Assembly (NCBI RefSeq): GCF_028728065.1
Contig: NZ_CP117811.1
Span: 186,001 to 250,000 of the forward strand
Origin: Lentisphaera profundi
GTDB taxonomy: Bacteria > Verrucomicrobiota > Lentisphaeria > Lentisphaerales > Lentisphaeraceae
DNA: 64,000 bases
Direction of reading: 5' to 3'
The position numbers and the translations under genes were made by a program. Below are positions 24,426-33,503 of this stretch, one piece after another (within the stretch, counting starts at the first letter, position 1; each line of letters opens with the position of its first letter). The notes beneath the pieces are model-generated. The model was given only the letters and a program-made list of their open reading frames with translations. It did no database searches and was not told where the DNA came from.

Positions 24426-26279
24426 TTAGCGTTTTCTTACATACATGTAGTAAGCGCCGATGATATCACCATTCGCGAGTTCACAAAAACTTTGGAAGCG
24501 GTAATCGCCTTTTTTGAGTTTTATTTTAAAGGTGATATGACAATCTGTTGCACGGACTTTCTGTGAATGAGAGAAGATTTCTTGGGTTCCATCAATACTT
24601 TGAACCACGAAACGTATTGACTTTATATCGAGGGCTTTCCCGGCAGGAAGATCGGTGACGTAGGGTACGTTTGTACGAGCGGGAAGTGCTGCGCGTATGG
24701 GTAAGTTGACTTCACGGGGCCAACGACGCAGCTCAATTTCATAATCGCCCTCGGAAGCGGCTTTGATGGTCCAGAAGCCGTTGCCGGGATTCGCCTCACG
24801 AATATGTTTTTGATTATAGACTTTGCCCTCGCCATGCCAAGCGTGAGAGGTAATGAGCACGGGGTTTTCGAATTGGCTACCAATGAAAATGGGCGAGTAA
24901 TCCCGAAAAACGTCGGAGAGGCTAGACCACCACTGATTATAGCTTTCATGCAGGCGTTTTTGAACTTCGGGAAATTGCTTAGCAACGTCGATGTTTTGAC
25001 CGGGATCATTTTTTAGATTGAAGAGCATCTCGCCTGAGTCCGCACCACGCCAGGAAGTACGCACGAGGCGCCAGTCGCCATCCATGACCGCAAATTCTTT
25101 GAATTTCTGAGGGGTATCAAGCTGCATGTTATGTACAATGAGACTGCGCGAAGGCTGAGTCTTTCCCTGTAAGTTGGGCAGAATGGAACGTCCGTCAAAC
25201 TGAATATCGCTTGAGTTTTGAACTCCGGCCATATCCATCAGCGTGGGCATGAGATCGAGCTGGGCAGTGAGAGCATGAATTTCTTTGCCTCCAGTAAGCT
25301 TTCCCGCTGGCCAGTAGATGGAACAAGCATTGCGATGACCGCCCTCATAAGCAAGGCATTTGGCTCCGCGCATGCCCGCGTTGTAGCCATTGATTAATAA
25401 AGATTTTTTATTATTGCTAACACCTCCCGCAGTGCCGTTATCTCCGAAGTAGAGCAGGATAGTATTTTCGGAGAGGTTTTTCTCTTTTAAGAACTGGCGT
25501 AGTTTACCGACGTTCTCATCGATATTTGCAATCATGCCATAAAAGTTGGCACGTTTTTTTATGGTTTTCTCAAGTTGTGTGCCCTTGAGTTTACCGATGC
25601 CATGTTGCTTGAAGTAATCGAGGTAGGGTTTGGAGTACTTTTCGTGAACATCCATGGGGCCGTGGGGCGCGTTAGTGGGGATGTAGCAGAGGAAGGGCTT
25701 ATCGCCTGAGGCTCTGATAAATTCTTTAGCGGAATCAAAGAGGAAATCGGTGCAGTACTGATTTACCTTAAGTGGCTTGCCATTGTGAGAATAAGTGGTG
25801 GTGAAATAATCGTTATTCCAAGCGTCGGGAGCCTCACCAATGACGCCTCCGCCAAAAGTGATAGCCTCTTGGAAACCACGATCGTGGGCACGGTAGGGGT
25901 AGGAATCACCCAAATGCCATTTGCCGAAGATACCAGTACGATATCCAGCGTTGGAAAAGATATCGGCAATGGTGGTTTCATCTGCACGCATGTAGTAACG
26001 ACCATAAAGTGTTGACCAAACACCGGTGCGGGCGGAGTAACGTCCCGTCATGAGTCCAGCACGGGTCGGAGCACACATGGGATCAGTATGAAAACCTTCT
26101 AGTTGTAGTCCTTCAGAGAAAAGTTTATCAATAGCAGGAGTCTTGAGGATAGGGTTACCCTTGCAACTGAGGTCGCCATAACCTTGATCATCAGTCATGA
26201 TGATAATAATATTGGGACGCTCATTTGAAAATAGTGCAAAAGTCCATAAAACTGAAATTAGAATAAAAAGCTTATTCAC
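24426..26279 (-). CDS. Secreted sulfatase with C-terminal beta-sandwich domain
   Basis: 617 residues starting at GTG 26279, overlapping the TGA of the upstream GH117 gene (GTGA), so the two are translationally coupled. A signal peptide (about 1-18) precedes NIIIIMTDDQGYGDLSC and the formylglycine motif CAPTR at Cys69. GKWHLGD, APHGP and FGDNGT complete the active site. Beyond about residue 480 an extra domain (GNGFWTIKAASEGDYEIELRRWP ...) looks like an all-beta accessory or carbohydrate-binding region. The same architecture occurs at 33504-35237. Coupling with GH117 suggests the sulfatase removes a sulfate that blocks the glycosidase. Confidence 0.94.
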   Translation of the reverse strand: MNKLFILISVLWTFALFSNERPNIIIIMTDDQGYGDLSCKGNPILKTPAIDKLFSEGLQLEGFHTDPMCAPTRAGLMTGRYSARTGVWSTLYGRYYMRADETTIADIFSNAGYRTGIFGKWHLGDSYPYRAHDRGFQEAITFGGGVIGEAPDAWNNDYFTTTYSHNGKPLKVNQYCTDFLFDSAKEFIRASGDKPFLCYIPTNAPHGPMDVHEKYSKPYLDYFKQHGIGKLKGTQLEKTIKKRANFYGMIANIDENVGKLRQFLKEKNLSENTILLYFGDNGTAGGVSNNKKSLLINGYNAGMRGAKCLAYEGGHRNACSIYWPAGKLTGGKEIHALTAQLDLMPTLMDMAGVQNSSDIQFDGRSILPNLQGKTQPSRSLIVHNMQLDTPQKFKEFAVMDGDWRLVRTSWRGADSGEMLFNLKNDPGQNIDVAKQFPEVQKRLHESYNQWWSSLSDVFRDYSPIFIGSQFENPVLITSHAWHGEGKVYNQKHIREANPGNGFWTIKAASEGDYEIELRRWPREVNLPIRAALPARTNVPYVTDLPAGKALDIKSIRFVVQSIDGTQEIFSHSQKVRATDCHITFKIKLKKGDYRFQSFCELANGDIIGAYYMYVRKR

Positions 26280-27565
26280 GGTGTGATGGTGTCTTTATCG
26301 ACTGCCTGCTGTTCTTTTTTAATTTTGTTTTGTAGATACTTGGGTAGGGCGACGCCATTTTGTAGATAAGTTTCAATATTGAAGCGCAGATTATTGCGTT
26401 TAAAAATCTCGCGATCTACGTCGAGTGAGAGGTCACAATCAAAGCGCAGTAGGCCACAGTTGTTTTGCACGCCACTACCCTTGAAGTTAACGTGACTGAG
26501 GCCCCAAGTAATGCCACGGCCATCACCATTATTGGCATAAGCATCGGGGATGAATGAGCCTGGTGCCACGGGAGGCATTTGGATATTGGATACGACGTGA
26601 AAGTTTTCGCCGTCGGGTGAGTATTGGATAGTGTTTTTTTCGGGTCCATCAATACTGACAATTGCTGCAACACCATCTTTCCAAGGAAATACAGCGGCTT
26701 CGTGACCAGAATTGATCACTGGATTGAGTTTTGATTTCACGAAGGGACCGAGTGGATTGGTGCCACGTGCTAAACCCTGCGCACGTATAATATTACCTTC
26801 TTTGCGTTTACCGGGTGAGCCCTTGTAGTAGATGTGGATTTGGTCTTTATAGACGATGGGGTAGGGGTCGTGAATAGCTGCCGAGTCCCATTCGCCTTCT
26901 TTGCCGAAATCAATGACTGGGGTGTGATGCATTGTCCAAGGACCATCGGGTGAATCAGAAGATGCTACTGCAACGGCAGCGCGATCGCTACGCAATCCGG
27001 GAGTCTCATTAAAAGCTTGGTAATAGAGGTAGTACTTGCCCTGCCAGATGAGGATGTCAGTTGTGGTGACAGACCGCCAGCCATAGGTGGGTTTCTCGGG
27101 GCGCTTGAGTGCAGGACCTTGTTCTTCCCAAGTATAACCATCCTTACTCGTAGCATACCAGATATCACTCAAATCCCAGTCAAAGGAAGGTATAGTATCG
27201 GTGGCTTTTTGTGGGCCCACAGGAGGCGCGGTATTACGGTGGGTGTACCAGACATAGTACTTGCCATTCACTCGAATGATCTTGGAGGGATCACGACGAC
27301 TTATATTAGGGCTACGCTCGAGTCCTTTGAGGTCGGTGTATTTGAAATTCGAGTAAAGTTCGTTGCCATGATCTTCATGAGGATTCCACTGATCATACAT
27401 GCGGTGCATTGCTGCACTGAGTGGTCGGTCAGGTTTCTCCATGGGAATCTGTGCAGGAAAGGCTCCTTGGTCATCAGCTATTAAACTTAGGCTAGAACTT
27501 AAAGCAAGGGTGATTCCAAGTATGGGAAGATTTAAAAATGATTTCTTTAGAAAGATAGATAACAA
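26276..27565 (-). CDS. GH117-type exo-glycosidase (3,6-anhydro-L-galactosidase-like)
   Basis: 429 residues with a signal peptide (about 1-29). It carries the same GH117 signature as the gene at 19855: NELYSNFKYTDLKGL, SRRDPSKIIRVNGKYYVWYTH, WDLSDIWYATSKDGYTWEEQG and NSGHEAAVFPWKDG. It should act on unsaturated or anhydro-galactose-terminated oligosaccharides of the agar/porphyran type. It heads a two-gene operon with the sulfatase at 24426. An ECF-type promoter motif lies about 55 bases upstream of the start, with the same CATC variant as the other GH117 gene. Confidence 0.85.
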   Translation of the reverse strand: MLSIFLKKSFLNLPILGITLALSSSLSLIADDQGAFPAQIPMEKPDRPLSAAMHRMYDQWNPHEDHGNELYSNFKYTDLKGLERSPNISRRDPSKIIRVNGKYYVWYTHRNTAPPVGPQKATDTIPSFDWDLSDIWYATSKDGYTWEEQGPALKRPEKPTYGWRSVTTTDILIWQGKYYLYYQAFNETPGLRSDRAAVAVASSDSPDGPWTMHHTPVIDFGKEGEWDSAAIHDPYPIVYKDQIHIYYKGSPGKRKEGNIIRAQGLARGTNPLGPFVKSKLNPVINSGHEAAVFPWKDGVAAIVSIDGPEKNTIQYSPDGENFHVVSNIQMPPVAPGSFIPDAYANNGDGRGITWGLSHVNFKGSGVQNNCGLLRFDCDLSLDVDREIFKRNNLRFNIETYLQNGVALPKYLQNKIKKEQQAVDKDTITP

Positions 27566-27620
27566 AATAGGACTCCTTAAGGCGGCTAATGAATGCTAAT
27601 AATAATTGACTTACTTAAGA

Positions 27621-27648
27621 CGATGGTGCAAAAGGACGTTTTTAGACA
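27621..27648 (-). promoter_or_regulatory. ECF-type promoter motif, site 2 (GH117-sulfatase operon)
   Basis: On the minus strand TGTCTAA (27648-27642) and CATCG (from 27625), spaced 23. It lies upstream of the start codon at 27565. Confidence 0.65.
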
Positions 27649-28060
27649 AAAGGAGGGGCAAAATAGGTGATTTTACTGGCCCAGACAGAAAAACTAGCTG
27701 TAGCGCATGAAGATGCCTTTTTTATCCGCCCACGGTGGCAGCCGTGCCTGACTGGCAAGTCCTCCCCGCTGGAGAGAAGCGGTAAACCCCTTTTTTTACT
27801 TTTATCCATGTATATGATTTATATGCACAGTCCAGTCATGATGGACCCTCTCTCTCGGGTGAATATTTCTTTTTCTAAGCTGCTTTTTATAATCTGTCTG
27901 AGACGCGCGTAAAATATTGTTATTATAATCTGTCTGAGACGCGCGTAAAATATTGTTATAAGCTTTGTTTTTAGTGACTTATATAAAAAGAATAGGTCTT
28001 GATTTGACCTATAAATTTGCGCTTATAAAAAATAGCATGTTTATTATCCCTAATGAAAGG
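27649..28060. repeat. Intergenic region with REP-like module and 36-bp tandem repeat
   Basis: No gene. At 27725-27782 there is a GC-rich module (TCCGCCCACGGTGGCAGCC ... CTCCCCGCTGGAGAGAAGCGG) of the same family as the repeats at 50985-51560 and 59550-59660. At 27887-27958 a 36-base sequence (starts TTATAATCTGTCTGAGACGC) occurs twice in tandem. The downstream gene is a REP-type transposase. Confidence 0.7.
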
Positions 28061-28068
28061 AGATGAAT

Positions 28069-28917
28069 ATGAAACGCCATTTTGATTTAGAAAGCGATGT
28101 GAGTTTTTATCATGTCGTTATCAAGGTTCCTGATAATACTTTTGGGAATAAGGCTTATGCTTTTAATCGCGAGCACAAGACAAAGCTCAGGGATATCTTT
28201 TTCTGGCTAGAAAGCATCTATGAAGTCGAGTGTGTGAATTACTGTATCATGAGTACACACGCTCATTTTGTTATTCGGCGCAATCGTGACTCAAAACTTA
28301 GTCTCAAGCAGGCAGCTTATCGTTACAAGAAATATAAATCATTAAAAGAGCTAAAGGATGCGAGGAGTTGCGAGATTCGCAAATTTAAGGGTCGTTTAAA
28401 TGATTTGAGCGATTTCATGGCTAACCTCCAAAAGCGTTTTACATCCTGGTATAATCAACAATTTGATAAGCGTAGAAGAGGACAATTATTTAATCATTGT
28501 TACAAAGCTATTCAGTTGAAAAATACTAAGGCATTGATCCGTTGTATGCAATACGTGGAACTGAACCCATTACGTGCTCAGATGGTTAATAATTCAGCTG
28601 ATTATGAGTATAATTCATGGTCGGAGATAAAACGAAAAACAGCGCGTGGCATGAGTATAAAAAGGACAGTTATCAATGCACTGCGAGCTTTTGGAATTGC
28701 AGGAAAAAGCAATAAAAAGGTCTTTGATACTTATGCACAGGAGCTTCTTATGATCAGCAAGGAGGGCTCAAAAGAAATAATAAATACTCATTTGAAGTAT
28801 CTTTTAATGAAGCAAAATTCGATTTGGTCAAGTGGTCGATCGATATGCTTTTTGGATCATGAAATAATTTTAGAGAAAGAGAATTCAAGTCAAATTATAA
28901 ATGAAGACTTTTGGTGA
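28069..28917 (+). CDS. REP-associated tyrosine transposase (Y1, HUH)
   Basis: 282 residues from the ATG at 28069, which sits six bases after AAAGGAG; an ATG at 28063 is too close to that site. The HUH motif appears as MSTHAHFVI, and the catalytic tyrosine is probably in FTSWYNQQF, followed by GQLFNHCYKAI and YVELNPLRA, as in the IS200-like TnpA_REP family. These single-copy enzymes cut single-stranded DNA at REP hairpins and are thought to spread them. A GC-rich REP-like module lies about 290 bases upstream and many more are in this window. Residues 215-282 are an extension without a recognised domain. Confidence 0.88.
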   Translation: MKRHFDLESDVSFYHVVIKVPDNTFGNKAYAFNREHKTKLRDIFFWLESIYEVECVNYCIMSTHAHFVIRRNRDSKLSLKQAAYRYKKYKSLKELKDARSCEIRKFKGRLNDLSDFMANLQKRFTSWYNQQFDKRRRGQLFNHCYKAIQLKNTKALIRCMQYVELNPLRAQMVNNSADYEYNSWSEIKRKTARGMSIKRTVINALRAFGIAGKSNKKVFDTYAQELLMISKEGSKEIINTHLKYLLMKQNSIWSSGRSICFLDHEIILEKENSSQIINEDFW

Positions 28918-29024
28918 AAGCAGATCACTGTAACTAAGAACTCAATATAAAAATGGCTCAGTTATTGACAGATCCAAGATGAGTGAATAAGCTTTGATAT
29001 ACTCATTTAAAATAGGTTAATCAC

Positions 29025-30083
29025 ATGAAGGTTTCTATTATTCTAGGCTTAGTGATTTTATTAAGTCTTGTTAGCATTCAAGTAACTAGTGCGAGTGAAA
29101 AAATACCTGTGGCTTTGCTGAATGATTTCGATATCAATAAAGATGGAAATCTAGACAAAAGTGAGCGGGTTAATATCCTTAAGAAATTTGATGCAGACAA
29201 GAATGGTAAATTGGATAAAAATGAACGAGCCGTCCTAGCAAAAAAATATAAAAAGCAATCAGTCGCCAAAGCGAGTGGCGCTCCCGAAGGTGGCGAGAAG
29301 AGGATTTATAAAAAGGTGTCGTCTATAGACTTGCCCTTATATATTTATAAACCTATCAATCATACCGAGAACTCTAAAGCTCCCGCGATTGTTTTCTTTT
29401 TCGGAGGCGGTTGGAAAAGTGGTTCGCCAAATCAATTTGAAAAACAATGCAAACACCTCGCGTCGAAAGGCATGGTGGCCATTACAGTGGAATATCGCGT
29501 TTCCTCACGTCATGATGTAAAGATAGAAGATTGTGTAGAAGATGCTAAATCCGCAATGCGTTGGGTGAGAAAGCATGCCAACGAACTTGGTATAGATCCA
29601 GAAAGAATTGCTACTAGTGGAGGATCTGCAGGCGGTCACTTGGCAGCTTGTGTATCAGTCATAGAGGGATTTAATGCTGAGTCCGATGATCTAAAGGTAA
29701 GTGCTCAGCCAAATGCGATGGTGCTATTTAATCCAGCGATGGTGATCGCCGATCATGAAAAATTACCGAAGAAATACAAAGAGCTATTAGAAAAGACTTT
29801 GAAAGATAGATCTGCCGTGGATAGAACGCTCATTTCGCCCCTTCATCACGCCCATAAAAAACAGCCTCCCTGTATTATGTTTTTTGGTACAGCGGACAGG
29901 CTAATTGAGGGTGCTAAAATCTATTGCGAGATATCCAAAGAAGCCGGCAATCAATGCCAAATTCTTAGCTATGAGGGTCAGGGGCATGGTTTTTTTAATG
30001 CAAAAAGAACTCCCGATAAATACTATCAACTGACCCTAAAAGAGATGGATAAGTTTTTCATGGACTTAGACTGGATTAAGTAA
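29025..30083 (+). CDS. Secreted alpha/beta-hydrolase (esterase) with EF-hand pair
   Basis: 352 residues with a signal peptide (1-23). Two EF-hand calcium loops follow (DINKDGNLDKSE and DADKNGKLDKNE, about residues 39-71). The hydrolase domain starts near 90 with an oxyanion FFFGGGWKSG (the HGGGW position of hormone-sensitive-lipase-like esterases), the nucleophile elbow GGSAGGH, an acid in FGTADRLI and a histidine in GQGHGFF. It probably deacylates a carbohydrate or related ester, with calcium binding outside the cell. It is followed at about 100 bases by a sulfatase in the same orientation. Confidence 0.9.
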   Translation: MKVSIILGLVILLSLVSIQVTSASEKIPVALLNDFDINKDGNLDKSERVNILKKFDADKNGKLDKNERAVLAKKYKKQSVAKASGAPEGGEKRIYKKVSSIDLPLYIYKPINHTENSKAPAIVFFFGGGWKSGSPNQFEKQCKHLASKGMVAITVEYRVSSRHDVKIEDCVEDAKSAMRWVRKHANELGIDPERIATSGGSAGGHLAACVSVIEGFNAESDDLKVSAQPNAMVLFNPAMVIADHEKLPKKYKELLEKTLKDRSAVDRTLISPLHHAHKKQPPCIMFFGTADRLIEGAKIYCEISKEAGNQCQILSYEGQGHGFFNAKRTPDKYYQLTLKEMDKFFMDLDWIK

Positions 30084-30188
30084 GGCCACTACTGTGGGGA
30101 TTACAGATGAATATCGCTCAAATGAACATAATAAACTCAGAGTTCAGATATTTACAAATTTAGCTTTTAATTCTAATTTAAGGACTAC

Positions 30189-31700
30189 ATGTTCATGAAA
30201 TATATCTTCTTAATTCTGATGGCTTTGCCCTTTTGCATCCGTGCTACTGATGGTCGGCCCAATATCGTTTGGATCTTCACGGAAGATATGAATGACTGGA
30301 TGGGTTGCTATGGTGATAATACGGTGCCGACGCCAAATATTGATGCCTTAGCAGCACGAGGTATGCTTTTTGAGCGTGCTTACATGCCTGCAGGTGTTTG
30401 TTCGGCAACTCGTTCGGCTATTGCCATGGGAACGATGCAAACGAGCTTAGGGATTCATAATCACCGCAGCTCACGTCAACGTGTAACAGGAGAAGAAACG
30501 AAACTCCCTAAAAAATATCGCACCGTGTACCAGCTCCTGCGTGATAATGGTTACTACGTTGTCAACGATGGACGCAAGAGTGATTTTAACTTCATCTGGC
30601 CTATCGAAAAAGGTACTGAAGGCACAGCAAAACAAATGAAACGTTTCCAAACTGGCTATGGTACTGGCGCAGTTATAACGGAAGACAAAAGTGAAATTCT
30701 CTACGACGTGAATACCGAAGCTTGGCCCAAATTCAAATCCGTGTGGAGCACCATGCCAAAAGACAAACCGCTCTTTCTTCAAATTCAGCTTAAGGGTGGT
30801 AAAAATCACGGTAATTATGCAGGCGTCAAAGCACTCAGTAGAAAAAGTTCAAAAACTCATACAGACCAGTCTAAGATAAGAGTTATGCCTTATTATCCCG
30901 ACCTACCTTCAATTCGCAAAGAGATTGCTCACCACTACGATAACGTGCGTCTCACTGACAATGAGATAGGGAGTATTATTGCTAAGCTCAAAAAAGATGG
31001 TCTATACGAGAATACGATTTTCTTTTTCTGGACTGACCACGGCATGAAACTCTATCGTCACAAGCAATGGCTCTACGAAGGCGGAATACGTGTGCCTATG
31101 ATCATGGCGGGACCTGGTATCGGCGAAGGCGTGGTTCGTTCCGACTTAGTGAGTGGCATTGATATCACGGCGACGACTTTGGCTCTCAGTCAAACAGCGA
31201 TTCCTACTTGGATGGAAGGTAAAAATCTTTTAGCGAAAGATTATAAACGCGAATATGTTGTTTCTGCTCGCGATCGTTGTGATTACACAATTGCTCGCTC
31301 ACGTGCAATCACAACTCAAGGTTTCAAGTACATTAGAAACTTCAAAACGGACCGTTCATTCATGCAACCTCAATATCGCGATGGCGACGACGTAAATATT
31401 GATGCGCATGCGCACTATACAGCCGGAAAAATGACTGAGCAGCAGGCCATCCTCTTTGCTCCAAATCATGTAGCTGAAGAACTCTACGACCTTAATAAAG
31501 ATCAGCACGAGGTAAACAACCTCGCAAAAGATCCAGAATACGCGTCTACCCTTAGAGAACACCAGCTGATTCTAACCAAATGGATTCAGGAAACTGATGA
31601 TAAAGGCCAGTACGACGAAACAATATCTTCTTTGAAAGGTGTTTTATCCCAATGGGGTGAGACGGCGGTTAATCCCGAATTCGACAAGGCAAGGAAGTAA
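30189..31700 (+). CDS. Secreted sulfatase (CSATR type)
   Basis: 503 residues with a signal peptide (about 1-19). NIVWIFTEDMNDWMGCYGD carries the metal-site acids and the formylglycine motif is CSATR (Cys71). Alanine replaces the usual proline at the third position, a variant accepted by the anaerobic maturase (C/S-x-A/P-x-R). TDHGMKLYRHKQWLYEGGIRVPMI marks the later active-site region. It resembles heparan/N-sulfoglucosamine-type S1_8-like sulfatases more than the arylsulfatase-like neighbours. The substrate is unknown. Starts at 30189 (near AAGGA) or 30195 are both possible. Confidence 0.94.
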   Translation: MFMKYIFLILMALPFCIRATDGRPNIVWIFTEDMNDWMGCYGDNTVPTPNIDALAARGMLFERAYMPAGVCSATRSAIAMGTMQTSLGIHNHRSSRQRVTGEETKLPKKYRTVYQLLRDNGYYVVNDGRKSDFNFIWPIEKGTEGTAKQMKRFQTGYGTGAVITEDKSEILYDVNTEAWPKFKSVWSTMPKDKPLFLQIQLKGGKNHGNYAGVKALSRKSSKTHTDQSKIRVMPYYPDLPSIRKEIAHHYDNVRLTDNEIGSIIAKLKKDGLYENTIFFFWTDHGMKLYRHKQWLYEGGIRVPMIMAGPGIGEGVVRSDLVSGIDITATTLALSQTAIPTWMEGKNLLAKDYKREYVVSARDRCDYTIARSRAITTQGFKYIRNFKTDRSFMQPQYRDGDDVNIDAHAHYTAGKMTEQQAILFAPNHVAEELYDLNKDQHEVNNLAKDPEYASTLREHQLILTKWIQETDDKGQYDETISSLKGVLSQWGETAVNPEFDKARK

Positions 31701-32031
31701 AGGTTCTACTCTATTTTTATCCTTATCTTTTGGCTGAGCGGCGAGACTGTCCCGTCCAGTGAAAAATAAATCATAAATAAACTACATAAAAAGTATTGAC
31801 GCTCAAGATGGCGGTGATTTTTTCGTTATTAGAGGGTGTAAATGAATGCAGAAATCCAATTTTCTTTTAGCTGCTATCGTGGCAATAATTCTTCCTGATT
31901 TTTTAGCCGATTGAGTACAAAATCAGCTAAAAAACGAAGAGATCAAGACGGTTTAAATCATCTTGATTTCAAATTCAGTCTTTGTATAATTCCGAGTTTA
32001 TTAGGCTTAGAGGCATAATCTTGCATACGTT
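31701..32031. other. Intergenic region with possible decayed gene start
   Basis: No full gene. A 22-codon ORF at 31846-31914 (MQKSNFLLAAIVAIILPDFL...) looks like an isolated signal peptide and may be the remnant of a lost secreted-protein gene. An inverted repeat TTTTTTAGC ... GCTAAAAAA (about 31899-31937) follows and could end transcription. It separates convergent sulfatase genes. Confidence 0.4.
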
Positions 32032-33486
32032 TTACTTGGTCCAAAGAGCTGATTTTTCACTCCAGGGAATATTGCGATCAAAGAGTTTACCAAAGCGTTG
32101 ATAATCATTCTCGGGATGGGCTTCGTTTTTCCAGGCTTTTAAATGCTGATCATAGTTCTTACGCATTTGCTTGACTTGCTTAGCGTATTCAGGGTTTAAG
32201 GCCTCATTTTTGAGTTCAAGTGAATCTTTTTGCATATTGAAAAGAGATTCTGTTTTCTTCATGCCCTTGCCTTCGTAAGCCCAATTGATGTATTTCCAAT
32301 CCTTTGAGACCGCACCGAGGAAGTGAGTCGCAGGGGGACCCCAAACATTGATGAGGGGAAGTGATTTGTGTAAAGTGATTTTATGATCAATGAGTGCAGG
32401 AAGAAGACTGATGCCATCAATATTATTGGGGATAGATAAGCCTGCAAGCTCGAGGATAGTGGGGGCAATATCACAATTCCCACTCAATGACGAAATGCGT
32501 TTTCCTTGACTGGACGGATCGAGGCGGGGATCATAAATCATCAAGGGCACACGCATGGATTCTTCGTAGGGAAGAACTTTGGAACCATAACCATGTGAAC
32601 CGCAGAGGAAGCCGTTGTCAGAGCTATAGATAATGACAGTGTTTTTATCGAGTTTGAGTTCTTTAAGCTGAGAGCGTATTTGTCCGAGGACAATATCTAT
32701 AGCGTAAATTTGTTGATGATAAATGCGCATCACTTCTTGATATTTATCTGAATAATTCCAAGTCTCAAAACGTTCATACTGACGACCTTGGCGACTTTGC
32801 TCAGAGAGGTGTTGACCATGTTCATAGCCATAGTTAGCAGGCTTTTCGAAATGAGTATCTTTGTATATAGAATCAAAGTTTGGATCAGGGGTGGCGGGCT
32901 TATGTGGAGCCTTGAAACTAATGGAGAGGCAAAAGGGCTTATTGAGTTTTTGAGCCTCCTTGATGAAATCAATAGCAAAGGCGCCATAAGAGAGCGTGGA
33001 ATGAGGATACTTGGCAGCATATTTTTTCATGCTTTTATTGCGTTCAGTTATGTAGGAGGTTTGGCCTGGACCACCGCCCCAACGGTCAAAATGAGTTTCG
33101 GGATGTTCAATGCCATCGATACCGAATTTACCTGCGAAGCCAGTGAAGTAGCCGGATTTTTGAAGCAATAGGGGATAAGAGAGTGAAAAGGCAGATGAAC
33201 TCAGTTCACCATGAGTGAAATTACAGCCGGTTTTATATTCAAACATGCCGGTCATAATGGTGGCGCGACTGGCCATGCAAATCGCCGTGGTGGCATAGTG
33301 ACGATCAAAAATGATACCATCGCGACCGAGCTTATCCATTTCTGGGGTTCGAACGTCTTTGTTGCCGTAAATTCCCATGGAGTCAAAACTTTGATCATCA
33401 GACAAAAGAAAAATAATATTAACTTTCTCAGATGATATAAGTTGAGTACTAAAAAGTAAAAAGAGAGAGGCGAGTAGCTTTTTCAA
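32032..33486 (-). CDS. Secreted sulfatase
   Basis: 484 residues from a TTG at 33486, chosen because it gives a compact signal peptide (MKKLLASLFLLFSTQLISS). The frame is open to another TTG at 33525 that would overlap the upstream gene by 22 bases. NIIFLLSDDQSFDSMGIYG and the formylglycine motif CMASR (Cys70) are present, with Ala at the third position. SFKAPHKPA and SSDNGFLCGSHGYGSK complete the site. It is second in an operon with the sulfatase at 33504-35237, which has an ECF-type promoter. Confidence 0.93.
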   Translation of the reverse strand: MKKLLASLFLLFSTQLISSEKVNIIFLLSDDQSFDSMGIYGNKDVRTPEMDKLGRDGIIFDRHYATTAICMASRATIMTGMFEYKTGCNFTHGELSSSAFSLSYPLLLQKSGYFTGFAGKFGIDGIEHPETHFDRWGGGPGQTSYITERNKSMKKYAAKYPHSTLSYGAFAIDFIKEAQKLNKPFCLSISFKAPHKPATPDPNFDSIYKDTHFEKPANYGYEHGQHLSEQSRQGRQYERFETWNYSDKYQEVMRIYHQQIYAIDIVLGQIRSQLKELKLDKNTVIIYSSDNGFLCGSHGYGSKVLPYEESMRVPLMIYDPRLDPSSQGKRISSLSGNCDIAPTILELAGLSIPNNIDGISLLPALIDHKITLHKSLPLINVWGPPATHFLGAVSKDWKYINWAYEGKGMKKTESLFNMQKDSLELKNEALNPEYAKQVKQMRKNYDQHLKAWKNEAHPENDYQRFGKLFDRNIPWSEKSALWTK

Positions 33487-33503
33487 TTGAGGGCCGTTCA
33501 ATT

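Noticed and set aside
27017-27484. 155-codon ORF opposite the GH117 gene
   Set aside because: It is fully inside the reverse strand of a clear GH117 coding region and has no own family features.
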